Shown here piece after piece: positions 56,801-64,000 of a DNA stretch of 64,000 nt (positions are counted from its first letter, which is position 1; each line of letters begins with the position of its first letter). Made by a program: the position numbers and the translations under genes. The notes under the pieces were generated by a model, which made no database searches, was not told the origin of the DNA, and saw only the letters and a list, made by a program, of their open reading frames with translations. The stretch is from Blasia pusilla (Eukaryota; Marchantiophyta; Marchantiopsida; Blasiales), in NCBI GenBank assembly GCA_050084515.1, contig CM114272.1:27032001-27096000 (forward strand), given 5' to 3'.

Positions 56801-59800
56801 ACACTTCTCCAGTCTATAGAGCTCTCAATGTTTTAGAATTAATTCATAGAGATATTTTCGGGCCTATTTCCCCCCCTACTCATTTGGGTTTTCGTTATTT
56901 CATGGTCTTTATTGACGATTTCTCCCGGTATTCTACTGTTTACCTCCTCCATTACAAATCCGAAGGTTTTTCCCGTTTCACTCAATTTGTGGCTCATGTA
57001 GAGACACAACATCAACCTCGACGCATTCAGACATTGGGATCTGACAATGGTGGGGAATTTAAGTCTTCTGCTTTCTTAGACTTCTGCCATTCCCGAGGAA
57101 TCTCCAGGCAGTTCACTGTTCCCTACACACCACAGCAAAATGGTGTTTCAGAACGTAAGAACAGAACTCTTGCTAATTCTGTCCGTCCTATGCTTTTCCA
57201 TTCTGCTCTCCCCAAGACTTATTGGGGTGAAGCTTTGGTCACTGCTAATTATTTGCAAAATCGTCTTCCGAGCAAAGCATTGCCACTTTCCAAAACACCC
57301 TATGAATTATGGTTTAATCGTAAACCTGTGTTATCTCATCTTCGTATTTTTGGAAGCCCTGCATTTGCTAAAGTCAATGATCCTCATTCAAAGTTGGATT
57401 TTCGCACTGAGGAATGCATTTTCCTTGGTTACAATGACCAAAGCAAAGCCTTGCGCCTCGAGAGACTGAGAGACAAAACTATCATTCTTTCCCGTGATGC
57501 TGTAGTTCTTGAAGATCAGACTGCTCAGACCACTCTATCTTTCGCTTCTTCTGATGCAGAAGATCTGGCTATCAGATCTGATCCTCTATTTTTCCGCTCA
57601 TCACCTAATCCTCAAACTTCCTTGCCTATTCCTGCTACTTCCCCGATTATTCCCTCAGTGGGAACTCCCTCTCCTTCCATGTCATCTTCAGTGGGAGTTC
57701 AACCTCTTTCAAGTCCGCCACAGCCAGAGGCTACGCCTTCACCAACGGTCTCTTCCACTGCACACCCCGTACCTGGTCATGGGCGTACCCATCTTTACTA
57801 TGAAAGAAGACAACAAGCTCCTACTCCTCCTCTTGCTCAAAGAAAAAGTCCTCGCATTACTAGGGCTGTTGAGCGTTACGATGCACTTATTGAAGCTGAG
57901 AAGAACAAGAAGCGAGCTGCAGAGAAGCGTTGGGCCTTGCTCTCTTCTACTAGTTCTTTTCTTGAACCCCAATCTTATGAAGAGGCTATCCCTGGACCTG
58001 ACTCTTCACATTGGAAGGCTGCCATTTCTGCTGAACTTCAGAATATGGCTAGAATGAAGGCTTGGACTTTGGTTCCCCTTCCTCCTAATCAAAGCACAGT
58101 TGGCTGCCGTTGGGTTTTTTAAATTAAACCTCATGTGAATGGCACGATCCACAAGTACAAAGCCCGTCTGGTTGCTGAAGGATTTACTCAAGTTCCTGAT
58201 CTTGATTACGACGAGACCTTTTTGTTGAAATTTGTTAATATCTAGTTTAGTCATGCCCTAAAAGTAGTTAGTCAAATACTAACTTAGTTGGATGCTAATT
58301 TAGATAGCTAGAGAACTTTTTAGGGTAACCTTGAATTAGGGCAATTCTCGAGTTAGGGCTAGCCACCATCTGTTATTTAGGGTATGGATCTGTTCAAGAA
58401 GATCCAAGGGCCAGAAGTGCTCACCCTGATGTATATAATGTCTCTGTTTAGAGAGCAGAAGTCAATTCTACAGCATGCACAGTTTTGGTGAGGACTCCTG
58501 AGGCTCTTGGTCCTGCTGCAGAGTGATCAGAGAGTAGGAAGAGGAGATTGAGACTAATTGCTGTGCTTGCTAGAGCCTCACTGGAAGGCAGGTTGTTTTG
58601 TCTAGTATGCTGATGGAGATTGTTTGTGCTCAATGGTGAGCCATGTCTGATCTCTGAGCTGGTGACATGTGAGGACCTGTAGTGTGAGTGCAAGGTGTGA
58701 CTGTAAAATCCTTCTTAGAATCTCTTAGATAGTAAGAAGAGTCACATCATGGTAGGGATCTGATTTGGCAATAGAGATAGGAACTGATTTGCTGATTGTG
58801 TACAAGCTGAAATCATGGATGGTCTAGCTGATGCTAGCTCTGACTTTGTACAAGGAGATACTTCTGCTGGTCAATCATTTTCTCATGGTATTCTGAAGGA
58901 TTTACTCAAGTTCCTGATCTTGATTACGACGAGACCTTTTCTCCAACTGTGAAACTTCAATCTCTTCGTATTCTAATTGCTATCGCTGCTTATTTCAACC
59001 TGGACTTACATCAATTAGATGTAATCGCTGCTTTTCTATATGGATTCCTGCAACACAAGATCTACATGGCCCTTCCTCCAGGCTTGCCAGTTCCCCATAA
59101 TAACTTGGTCTGCCTTCTCGAAAGGTCCATTTAAGGTTTGAAGCAATCAGCCCGTATGTGGTATGAACGCTGTCACTATGTTTTACTAGACATTGGTTTT
59201 GTCAGCACCACTGCTGATTCTAATATTTACATTCTGAACAAGGACTCCAATTTTCTGATCCTTGCTCTCTACGTGGATGACACTGTCATCGCAAGCTCCA
59301 GTTCTGCGCTGCTTCATTTTGTCAAAACGAAGCTCCCCCCAGAGTTTGAAATGACTGATCTCGGTGAAGCTTATCATGTTCTGGGAATTCATATCCAACG
59401 AGACCGACAACAAGGATGGATCAGGCTCAACCAGACGACTTACATCACCAACAAACTCAAACAGTTCAACATGCTGGGCTGCAAACCTATCTCCACTCCC
59501 TTTGATTTTGGCCTTCATCTTAGTCAAGATCAATCCCCTGTTCATACTGCTGACATTGCAGCAATGTCTTCTATTCCTTATAAAAGTGCTACAGGCAGTT
59601 TAATGTGGGCAATGGTGTGCACTAGCCCCGATATTGCCTATTCTGTTAGCACTGTTGCACAGTTCATGACCAATCCTGGTCCTATACACTGGACTGCTGT
59701 CAAACGTATTTTCAGGTATCTCCAAGGGACATAACATTACTTTCTCCAATATCAGCGCTCATCTACTCCTTTTCATCTTCAAGGATATTCTGATGCTGCC

Positions 59801-62800
59801 TATGGAGACAATATCGACTCCCGAAAATCTACTAGCCGATTTTGCTTTCTCCTTGCAGGAGGAGCAATTAGTTGGGCAAGTAGACAAAACAAAAGTTAGT
59901 TGCTCTTTCAAGTACCGAGTCTGAGTACATTACAATGACTAAAACTAGCACTGAAGCTATTTGGATCAGAAGATTACTTTACGAAATTGGTTTTGCTCAG
60001 AAGATAATTGAGATCTTCTGTGACAACCAAAGTGCTATTGCTTTGGTCAGTTCTACAAAACATCATGACCGCATCAAACACATCGACATTCAATACCACT
60101 ATATCAAAGATCAAGTATCAAGTGACGAAATTATTTTGACCTGTATTTCAACTGCAGAGATGAATGCAGACATTTTTACTAAGGGTTTACAGAAAGGACC
60201 TCATCAGAAACATACTAAATCTCTAGGGTTAACTAGTAATGAAAATGGCTGATTTGTTCCCCTGAGTGGGAGTGTAGGAAATCAATTAGTCCAGCAAAAC
60301 AAATCATCAGAGTACTGATCCAAGAATTGATCACACGGATCAATCCATACGAACGATCTAGATTAGATTAGAATCAATGTTCTGTTTATGACCATTGATT
60401 ACTGCTAGTAACGTTTCATCTTGCGAAACGATACATAGCTATGAGGCATTTCTGAAGTGACACAGTTACCGTCACGTCTTTTGATTACGGCTCTTAGTTT
60501 AGAGCAGGCTTTACTACTTATGTATCGGCTTTCAATCTATCAACACAGAGAACACAGAGAGTACAAATGCAATTTCAATTCATTCCGCAATTCTCACCCT
60601 AATTGTGCTTGTGAAAGCTATCTTGTAGAGAAACTTTGATATTCAAATGAGTAGATACATGCAGATCTTATGATCTGCATGTATGCATTTATGCAACTAA
60701 TGATCTTAGTCTGCTCCTGCCATAGTGAACCTCAAGAGGATAAGTCAGGGTGCTGGCTTATCCTCCCTGCCACTAAGACTCTTTCCATCTTCTAGACTGG
60801 AGATCTGGAACCACTGGAAGAAATTAATATCTCATCAAGTATTGTTGTTGAGCTTATATTTCTCTTTACTTCCAATGCGTGAGACTGCATATCAATGCCT
60901 ACTTTAGGATTTCCCCAGCAGCTCTTTCAAATATTTGTTGAAGTAGCATAAGTTCTATAAGAAATACCATGTCGCTTCCTTTTTTTTAGGGTGCAGTTAG
61001 ATGGAGACCCACATTTCTCATACTAATTTAATTGCTACTAGTTTAGTAAGGAGTAATCTCCTCGAACTAGGATTCCTCCTGTTATACTCAAGTCTCAGTT
61101 ATACAGTTTCTACTAAGCTACTTCTGCTCCTCTGGCTCAGGATTTGAGTCTTAAGAAAGAATCAAAATATAACCCAATAGAATCTTCTGAGTTTCTGAAA
61201 CTTGAGGCTCCACAAACTCCTTACGCGAGAAGTATCAAAACCAATCTCTGCATACTGAATACCCCTTTCTTTTCCAAGACACTAAAATGCTAAGTATCCT
61301 GAGGCTGCTACAAACTTAGTCTGCCAAGTTTCATGAAATCCACCTTGACAACATAACAAGAAAGAACTCGCATTTGTGTTAGCTAGAATCTCTTCGTTAA
61401 CCCCACAACTGCAAGTTGATTGAAAATAGATGTCAGAACAAATACCTCATGCCTTGGTAATTAACACTGACCTGTTCATCTAGTTCATACTCCGTGTTTC
61501 ATACAGTTAAGTGTACACAGCCCATGATTGTAATCAAGCAAAACTCAGAGACCAGATAAGACAGAAAACAGTGTACCTGAAGTTTGACTATCAAAGGATT
61601 GATATTTTGAGTGCTTTCCAAACTCGTGTGAGTAATATGCATCACAATCGCCTATTAATGTCCAAGAGAAAGAAGATCAGTTTAAAGACGCTCTCTTAGC
61701 ATATCAAGAAGAAACCAGATATCAACATGTCTATTAACACATGAATTGAAGCAATTGCATACAATGAGATAAGAGAATCTACCTGGCGTGCCATTCTCAA
61801 ACTTGAGAAGAACATCTCAATATCCCCCTCCACAAGCGCTTTTAGAGAGCTGAAAGCCAATCAAACAACCAAAATTTTGAAACATGACTCAAAAGATTAC
61901 TAGGAAACCAAGCCGATTTTGGATCTGCATTTCAAAGGATGTGGAGGGGGGGTTGGCACCTTTCATGCGCTTGTAAGGTTTACATGTCCTGTAACCATAT
62001 AGACCTATTTATCTACAGAAAAAATTAAAGAAATTATCAAAAAGAACGATTGGATATATGTGTCAGACGTAGCTACCTATGTAAGAGGGCATGGTGGAAT
62101 GTGTCCTTCTTCCCAGGCCCAAGATCAAGAGAGATCTGTCTGGAGCTGATAGGCACCACACCTGCATATTTCCAATTACCAGTTCTCCAAGCTTCTTCAA
62201 ACTGCAAAACATACATCCAAAATAGCAACAATTTGCATCAAATGATGAAAAGTGAATACTTTCATAGAGACCCATGGCCAACAGTATGGATCATCCCTTG
62301 GTAAGCTGCAAGCATGCCTTTTTACTTGTTCCCCCACTATTGTGTTAGATAAATATGTTTTAGATAAACGTTCCATGCTTAATAATGTCTCTTAAGAGAA
62401 CCAACTGACCAGGCTTACTGATGTCTCATCCCCATTGACACACATCACACATACTAGACTTCTACCGACACCCTGGAAATATTTCTGAAGGATTACAGTG
62501 TAAAGTGACTCCACCAGCAATATGGTAGAATATTTTATCTGTAGCCAGATGGCCCCCGACTTGTATAGTACTATATAGTCTGGGGCTCCAATGCAATCAG
62601 CCTATAGGGTTTCATAACCTTCATAAGTAGCTCTGATACAACGTCATTTATCCCTTTTGGTTCCAACATATTGGAACTTCCTGCAAACTTCTAGTTTTGT
62701 AGTTCTCTATAGACATCCAAAAAATATTTGTTGCTATAATATGTTCAAACTAGTAACATGAAATTAATATCTAGTTTAGTCATGCCCTCACACTAGTTAG

Positions 62801-64000
62801 TTGGATACTAACTTAGTAAGCTGAACACAACTTAGAGCTCTTCTATCTTTCCAGGGTAATCTAGAATTAGGGTCAGCAACCATCATGTACTTAGGGTCTG
62901 GATCTGTTCGAGAAGATCTTAGGGTCAGAAATGCTCTCCCTCATGTATATATTGTCTCTGGTAAGAGTCTGAGGTAATTCTAATAGTGCAAAGCTTCTGG
63001 TGGGGACTCCTGAGGCTGGCCCTTTAGGTCTTGTAACAAGTCAAACCCATTGGAACATGGGATATACCCATGGGCACAATGATGGAATCTGGCATACAAA
63101 ACTTGTGATACAAGCGAAAAAAAACTGGAGTTGGTATGCCTCAACACGGAAGTGCTCCTTCCAGTCATTAGCACTTCACAGGGAGGATAAAGTGAATAAT
63201 TCAACTTCTTGGGGCCTTTCGTTTCCAGTTAGTAAAGTGGCATTCCAATCCAGCATAGTATCTCCGTATAACAAGTGCTTGTGGCAATCAAGTAAGGATT
63301 CAAACCTGTATTTCTTTGAACTCTGGATCCAGTCCAAGATCATTTTCTTGCTGAGAGATGCCACAAGAGTACATGTCCAGGACATGCGAGCAACCTTTCT
63401 GCTGCAAGGTTCTCATAAGACCTTTATGAAGTGGCCACTTTTGCAGTACTTTCCCACCACGAGCCACTGGTTCTTGGACCCTTTGCACACCACCAACCCC
63501 TGCTGCTTGGCCTGTTGCTTGTACAGGTTTGCAATTGCGCAACAAAAGATCGTAGTTCTCCAATGCCTTACTCCAATTACCTTCATGCTCATACCTCAGG
63601 AGCTGCGAGATTACCTTCAGACATTAAGATGATGATAATCTCAGTTTCAATCATTGCTCAGTAAGATCTTGTCTCAGTTTGAATTGTTTCATTTCTGGAG
63701 AAGCTTGAACAGTAATTTCTTTCTATCCTTTATTATCTTTCTTGGATCAAGATAAAAAGTTGCATTCGAATAGCAATCATTTCACTTGACGTAACACCAG
63801 TCTGTCTCTGCCTCCACACAAAAACGAGTTCTCTGGCAAATCTACATATCCTGATCTGAATTTGGTAAGCATTCATGCATTTGTTATATGTCATCTACTA
63901 CGTCCACTGGCATGGATATCAGAAGAGTACCTTGTGGGAGCGCACAACACCATAGACACCATCTGGTTCATTTATTCTTGTGTACACTCTCAAAAGTAAC
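30131..64000 (-). CDS. ATM: ATM checkpoint kinase, C-terminal 31 exons (partial gene)
   Basis: ATM is the PI3K-like Ser/Thr kinase that signals DNA double-strand breaks. Exons from N- to C-terminal side (all minus): 63931-64000 (continues beyond), 63306-63614, 62077-62201, 61783-61849, 61577-61651, 50422-50541, 50114-50278, 49353-49481, 48393-48538, 47939-48149, 42570-42614, 42359-42463, 42033-42116, 41536-41616, 39321-39410, 39078-39140, 37271-37411, 36979-37035, 36821-36880, 36496-36590, 36216-36324, 35398-35487, 32764-32843, 32435-32507, 32173-32219, 31901-32000, 31337-31468, 30921-31055, 30681-30746, 30400-30546, 30131-30208. All use GT-AG splice sites, all junction phases agree, and no stop interrupts about 1,097 codons. 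Introns reach 11 kb and are filled with retroelements. The gene looks functional. Confidence 0.95.
32871..33448 (+). repeat. Solo LTR, family 3, copy 1
   Basis: Starts TGTTGAAAG and ends TTTTA, 578 bp, in an ATM intron. Nearly matched 5-base flanks (attat and tttat) suggest a target duplication with one mismatch. The same sequence recurs at 34742-35332 and 55229-55853. No internal coding region is attached, so it is a solo LTR. Confidence 0.75.
33498..34190 (-). repeat. Solo LTR, family 1 (copia)
   Basis: 693 bp, flanked by the exact duplication GGGCA (33493-33497 and 34191-34195). On the minus strand it begins TGTTGAAAT and ends TTCTCA, the same ends as the LTR attached to copia gag at 53314-53996. 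It lies between the two family 3 LTRs in one ATM intron. Confidence 0.88.
34196..34736. other. Intron sequence between solo LTRs
   Basis: ATM intron DNA with no feature I recognise. A 135-codon plus-strand frame (34400-34807) has no domain and overlaps the start of the next LTR, so I do not call it a gene. Confidence 0.4.
34742..35332 (+). repeat. Solo LTR, family 3, copy 2
   Basis: 591 bp with the exact 5-bp target duplication CAATC at 34737-34741 and 35333-35337. It lies in the same 2.5-kb ATM intron as copy 1 and in the same orientation. Confidence 0.85.
35398..37411 (-). other. ATM: ATM exons for kinase N-lobe and FAT end
   Basis: Six exons. 37271-37411 encodes F-A-L-A-N-G-D-R ... V-V-D-M-D-K-K; 36979-37035 encodes [10 protein letters not shown]; 36821-36880 encodes [12 protein letters not shown]. 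36496-36590 reaches F-P-H-F-K-G-F, with a donor at GTATGG so that an Ile codon spans the junction. 36216-36324 encodes V-M-N-G-I-N-A-P-K and the nucleotide-binding G-S-D-G-S-K-Y ... N-D-D-M-R-Q-D. 35398-35487 encodes [10 protein letters not shown] ... I-R-T-Y-K. Confidence 0.94.
35593..36151 (-). repeat. Solo LTR, family 2, with short internal repeats
   Basis: 559 bp with the exact duplication GCATA at 35588-35592 and 36152-36156. Its R/U5 part contains three copies of a unit with 'gcaatagcaaccactcagg' or a shortened form (35650-35800). On the minus strand it begins TGTTGTAAAACATAG and has a TATA-like box before a 'gagggtgccctgcga' block. It lies in the intron between ATM exons 22 and 21. Confidence 0.85.
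37412..39077. other. ATM intron with a diverged repeat
   Basis: No exon is missing here, because the flanking ATM exons are contiguous in the protein. About 37850-38210 resembles 49590-49830 ('aaatagagagtt', 'aagtctcttct', 'atcagcccc', 'tatcttagg') and 47570-47640, so it is an old dispersed repeat, possibly a further LTR family. The rest shows nothing I recognise. Confidence 0.45.
39690..40833 (-). mobile_element. Family 1 copia fragment: gag start, LTR and inverted LTR piece
   Basis: On the minus strand, 40682-40004 is a family 1 LTR. It is joined directly at 'ctca|ggttatgggccca' to the first about 75 codons of gag ([12 protein letters not shown]), read to about 39709 with a short duplication of the 'atgtccatcatggttctgg' part (39747-39766 and 39901-39920). 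To its right, 40685-40833 is the end part of another family 1 LTR in the opposite orientation, so two LTR pieces lie head to head. The fragment lacks pol. Confidence 0.75.
40834..41450 (-). pseudogene. LINE 3' fragment (C-terminal ORF end)
   Basis: Minus-strand frames 41436-41227 and 41124-40831 match, by eye, the C-terminal part of the LINE at 46707-47440. Shared segments are [15 protein letters not shown], then E-I-E-K-G-K-F-S[12 protein letters not shown] and D-D-E-H-x-x-L-F-x-C. It is a second, inverted and truncated copy of the same LINE family inside an ATM intron. Confidence 0.75.
43012..43700. repeat. Rearranged inverted family 1 LTR pieces
   Basis: Plus-oriented pieces at 43012-43122 (LTR end, then TGGTAGCAGAGC, close to the tRNA-iMet primer site) and 43123-43410 are followed at about 43411 by a minus-oriented LTR part (43411-43690). 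The last two can pair over roughly 200 bases and would form a fold-back. There is no coding sequence. Confidence 0.65.
43718..44160 (-). repeat. Family 2 LTR, truncated
   Basis: Matches 35593-36151 and the complement of 48589-49224 from its end inward, including the 'gcaatagcaaccactcagg' units. It is cut at about 44125-44160, where a perfect 20-bp inverted repeat joins it to copia pol. Confidence 0.75.
44129..44171. repeat. Perfect inverted repeat, 20-bp arms
   Basis: Arms 44129-44148 and 44152-44171 are perfect complements around the 3-base loop CAC. The structure sits exactly at the join between the truncated family 2 LTR and copia pol, so it may mark the recombination that fused them. Confidence 0.85.
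44161..44837 (-). pseudogene. Family 1 copia RT fragment with three internal deletions
   Basis: Minus-strand translation matches the RT of 50984-52316 ([29 protein letters not shown]). Three blocks are missing in the 44640-44725 region, each joined at short shared bases. One loss removes G-C-K-W-V-F and another removes [10 protein letters not shown], so it cannot be functional. Confidence 0.85.
44838..47549 (+). mobile_element. LINE (non-LTR retrotransposon) interrupted by a solo LTR
   Basis: The plus-strand frame 44816-46009 encodes a non-LTR reverse transcriptase. It shows I-x-x-G-I-K-R-L, F-P-P-E-W, P-S-N-Y-R-x-I-M-V-S-S, R-x-R-G-Q-A-G-F-R, [23 protein letters not shown], and the catalytic L-L-Y-A-D-D-I-V. 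Between V-D-F-K-K and S-G-V-K-K-G-C about 60 residues usual in this family are missing, in frame. After the LTR (46007-46689) the same frame resumes at 46690 and carries the C-terminal Cys/His-rich end (C-R-F-C ... D-D-E-H ... F-D-C). The element ends near 47549 with an ATTC repeat tail after AATAAA. Its upstream part, including the endonuclease, is absent. Confidence 0.85.
46007..46689 (-). repeat. Solo LTR, family 1, inside the LINE
   Basis: 683 bp with the exact duplication CTCCC at 46002-46006 and 46690-46694. Removing the LTR and one duplicate restores a continuous LINE frame across the site, which confirms both the boundaries and the order of events. Confidence 0.93.
48589..49224 (+). 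repeat. Solo LTR, family 2
   Basis: 636 bp in the intron between ATM exons 9 and 8. Starts TGTTGTAAAACATAG, ends CTAAAA; flanks tataa and tatta, a target duplication with one mismatch. It has a TATA-like box near 48801 and repeated 'aacctgagtggttgctattg' units at 49025-49190. Confidence 0.85.
48657..48712. repeat. Perfect 25-bp hairpin in family 2 LTR U3
   Basis: Arms 48657-48681 and 48688-48712 are exactly complementary around a 6-base loop. The element lies upstream of the LTR's TATA-like box. The copy at 35593-36151 has only part of it, so the palindrome varies between copies. Confidence 0.9.
49500..50113. other. ATM intron with diverged repeat
   Basis: 49560-49830 resembles 37850-38210, and 49510-49560 resembles 42760-42810. 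No coding sequence or clear ends; an old dispersed repeat. Confidence 0.45.
50984..52316 (-). pseudogene. Reverse transcriptase of family 1 copia
   Basis: A 440-codon open frame with a long variable linker, then a copia [54 protein letters not shown] and [11 protein letters not shown]. The catalytic Y-V-D-D is intact and there is no stop over about 1.3 kb, so this RT decayed late. It breaks off at the junction with the family 2 LTR before RNase H is complete. Confidence 0.9.
52540..53384 (-). pseudogene. gag and protease of family 1 copia
   Basis: The frame 53384-52839 (181 codons) starts in the LTR ([11 protein letters not shown]) and continues with a copia gag: [27 protein letters not shown], then the I-A-K-M-E-S-T-F segment. 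It ends abruptly near 52860. The next frame, 52863-52540, carries the protease [11 protein letters not shown]. The usual zinc knuckle is missing, which suggests an internal deletion between the two. Confidence 0.82.
53314..53996 (-). repeat. 5' LTR of the family 1 copia element
   Basis: 683 bp, with the same ends as the solo copies at 33498, 46007 and 58223. In element sense its last about 75 bases read as the opening of gag, with a start codon at 53384. The join to the internal gag sequence reads TCTCA then GGTTATGGG, with no tRNA-iMet primer site between. Confidence 0.85.
54115..54440 (+). repeat. 5' LTR of the full-length copia element
   Basis: 326 bp, TG to CA, equal in length to the 3' LTR at 60273-60598 and directly followed by the primer-binding site. 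Confidence 0.93.
54441..54452 (+). other. tRNA-iMet primer-binding site
   Basis: TGGTATCAGAGC directly follows the 5' LTR, the standard initiator-Met tRNA primer site of plant copia elements. Confidence 0.95.
54650..56110 (+). pseudogene. gag of the full-length copia element, interrupted
   Basis: Gag opens with the ATG at about 54648. It is frameshifted within the first 20 codons, then reads [18 protein letters not shown] and [11 protein letters not shown] in the frame up to 55117. A local duplication adds a stop at 55115-55117. After the solo LTR (55229-55853) the frame resumes with L-L-R-E-E-K-M-M-K and reaches a zinc knuckle at about 56068-56110, where C-F-stop-C replaces C-x2-C. Without these lesions it would form the element particle. 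Confidence 0.85.
55229..55853 (+). repeat. Solo LTR, family 3, copy 3, inside copia gag
   Basis: 625 bp with the exact duplication TTTCC at 55224-55228 and 55854-55858. Removing it restores the gag frame (I-T-F-L-L-R-E-E-K), which confirms the ends TGTTGAAAT and TTTTA for this family. Confidence 0.92.
56083..58222 (+). pseudogene. pol of the full-length copia element: protease, integrase, RT start
   Basis: A 679-codon frame to 58122. Protease [11 protein letters not shown] near 56233. Pre-integrase and zinc-binding W-H-H-R-L-G-H-I-S ... C-R-A-C-L-H-G-K at 56650-56780. Integrase core with H-R-D-I-F-G-P, F-I-D-D-F-S-R, S-D-N-G-G-E-F and N-G-V-S-E-R-K-N-R, keeping the D-D-E triad (56850-57170). 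Then a Pro/Ser-rich linker and RT start G-C-R-W-V-F. A stop at 58120-58122 (where Lys or Gln is expected) and the LTR at 58223 end the frame. Apart from these lesions the integrase looks intact. Confidence 0.92.
58223..58885 (+). repeat. Family 1 LTR inside copia RT, with 48-bp flanking duplication
   Basis: 663 bp from TGTTGAAAT to TTCTCA, followed by TGGTATT (58886-58892), which looks like the first six bases of the family's primer-binding site. The 48 bases before it (58175-58222) are repeated exactly after it (58893-58940). This is far longer than the 5-bp duplications of all other LTRs here, so it is not a normal solo LTR. Confidence 0.9.
58893..60255 (+). pseudogene. RT and RNase H of the full-length copia element
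   Basis: Frames 58949-59134, 59138-59734 and 59935-60252 give the rest of copia pol. Segments are [20 protein letters not shown] (catalytic box intact), [20 protein letters not shown], then after a stop R-K-S-T-S-R-F, then [20 protein letters not shown] and N-A-D-I-F-T-K-G-L. Stops near 59132 and 59732 and a frame change near 59900 disable it. Confidence 0.9.
60273..60598 (+). repeat. 3' LTR of the full-length copia element
   Basis: 326 bp, preceded by the purine tract gagtgggag and followed by CTAAT. Differs from the 5' LTR at roughly 15 positions, mostly substitutions, giving a moderate age. Confidence 0.93.
60655..61576. other. ATM intron, no feature recognised
   Basis: Unique-looking intron sequence. 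The short frames have no domain, and no ATM exon is missing here because exons 61577-61651 and 50422-50541 join directly in the protein. Confidence 0.5.
61577..64000 (-). other. ATM: ATM exons at right edge (FAT, partial)
   Basis: Five exons. 63931-64000 (open at the window edge) encodes [14 protein letters not shown]. 63306-63614 encodes [11 protein letters not shown] ... C-S-H-V-L-D-M-Y. 62077-62201 encodes [10 protein letters not shown]. 61783-61849 encodes S-L-K-A-L-V-E-G-D. 61577-61651 encodes L-E-S-T-Q-N-I ... V-K-L-Q. The last was found only by following the family order; it is 25 codons long. Confidence 0.9.
62760..63020 (+). repeat. Family 1 LTR fragment (5' part)
   Basis: Resembles the first about 260 bases of 58223-58885 ('taatatctagtttagtcatgcc' part onward) with many changes, then stops near 63020. 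It lies in the intron between ATM exons 3 and 2. Its decay suggests an older insertion. Confidence 0.7.

Larger units (their letters stand above)
54115..60598 (+). mobile_element. Full-length Ty1/copia element with two nested solo LTRs
   Basis: Bounded by the 5-bp duplication CTAAT (54110-54114 and 60599-60603) with 326-bp LTRs at each end that differ at roughly 15 positions (about 95% alike, counted by eye). Primer site TGGTATCAGAGC at 54441-54452 and a purine tract before 60273. Gag is broken by a small insertion and by a family 3 solo LTR (55229-55853). RT is broken by a family 1 LTR (58223-58885). It lies inside a family 2 LTR. This is probably the youngest complete element in the window. 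Confidence 0.94.
50697..60649 (+). repeat. Solo LTR, family 2, split by two copia elements
   Basis: Starts TGTTGTAAAACATAG at 50697 and ends at 60649, with the exact duplication AGTAG at 50692-50696 and 60650-60654. Only 50697-50983, 53997-54114 and 60604-60649 are LTR sequence. The gaps are a truncated family 1 copia element (50984-53996) and a complete copia element (54115-60598). Compared with 48589-49224, the part between the first two pieces is also shortened by deletion. Confidence 0.9.

Overview
The window looks like nuclear DNA of a land plant. Support comes from an enolase carrying the plant-type pentapeptide insertion (W-G-W-C core), a plant-like ATM kinase split into many short exons by GT-AG introns, and dense LTR retrotransposons with tRNA-iMet primer sites. 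Long introns full of retroelements, together with a Ty3/gypsy element carrying a DNA methyltransferase, would fit a non-seed plant (lycophyte, fern or bryophyte). That last step is inference; no species can be named from the sequence alone.

Layout. 1-2060: no recognisable gene. 2076-2880: remnant of a Helitron-type PIF1 helicase. 2880-4840: AT-rich DNA with a GC-rich island at 4085-4460. 4841-26820: two decayed, same-strand copies of one Ty3/gypsy family joined head to tail. Copy A is cut inside reverse transcriptase and fused to the leader of copy B. Copy B is split by a complete minus-strand Ty1/copia element (19118-24301, 5-bp target duplication). The domain order, read mainly from copy B, is gag with zinc knuckles, aspartic protease, C5-cytosine DNA methyltransferase (motifs I, IV, VI, VIII, IX, X in canonical order), reverse transcriptase, RNase H, integrase, and a terminal PHD finger. 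This is the most unusual object in the window: a retrotransposon carrying both a DNA-methylation writer and a probable histone-tail reader. The 3' LTR is a degenerate tandem array.

27702-29039 is an intact, intronless cytosolic enolase on the plus strand. Converging on it, 30131-64000 on the minus strand carries the C-terminal part of ATM (DNA-damage checkpoint kinase): 31 exons, all in frame, about 1,097 residues covering part of FAT, the kinase domain and FATC. The gene continues past the right edge.

The ATM introns are a trap for retroelements. They hold solo LTRs of three families, several with exact 5-bp target duplications; a LINE interrupted by a solo LTR; rearranged and inverted LTR pieces; and, in one 11-kb intron (50542-61576), a four-level nest. 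There a solo LTR (50697-60649) is split by a truncated copia element and by a full-length copia element (54115-60598), and the latter is itself split by two further solo LTRs. Despite this, every ATM splice phase I could check is preserved.

The two host genes are unrelated in function (glycolysis; DNA-damage signalling). All element genes carry stops or frameshifts, so none is likely to be autonomously active here. All boundaries were read by eye, and LTR ends may be off by a few bases unless a target duplication is given.
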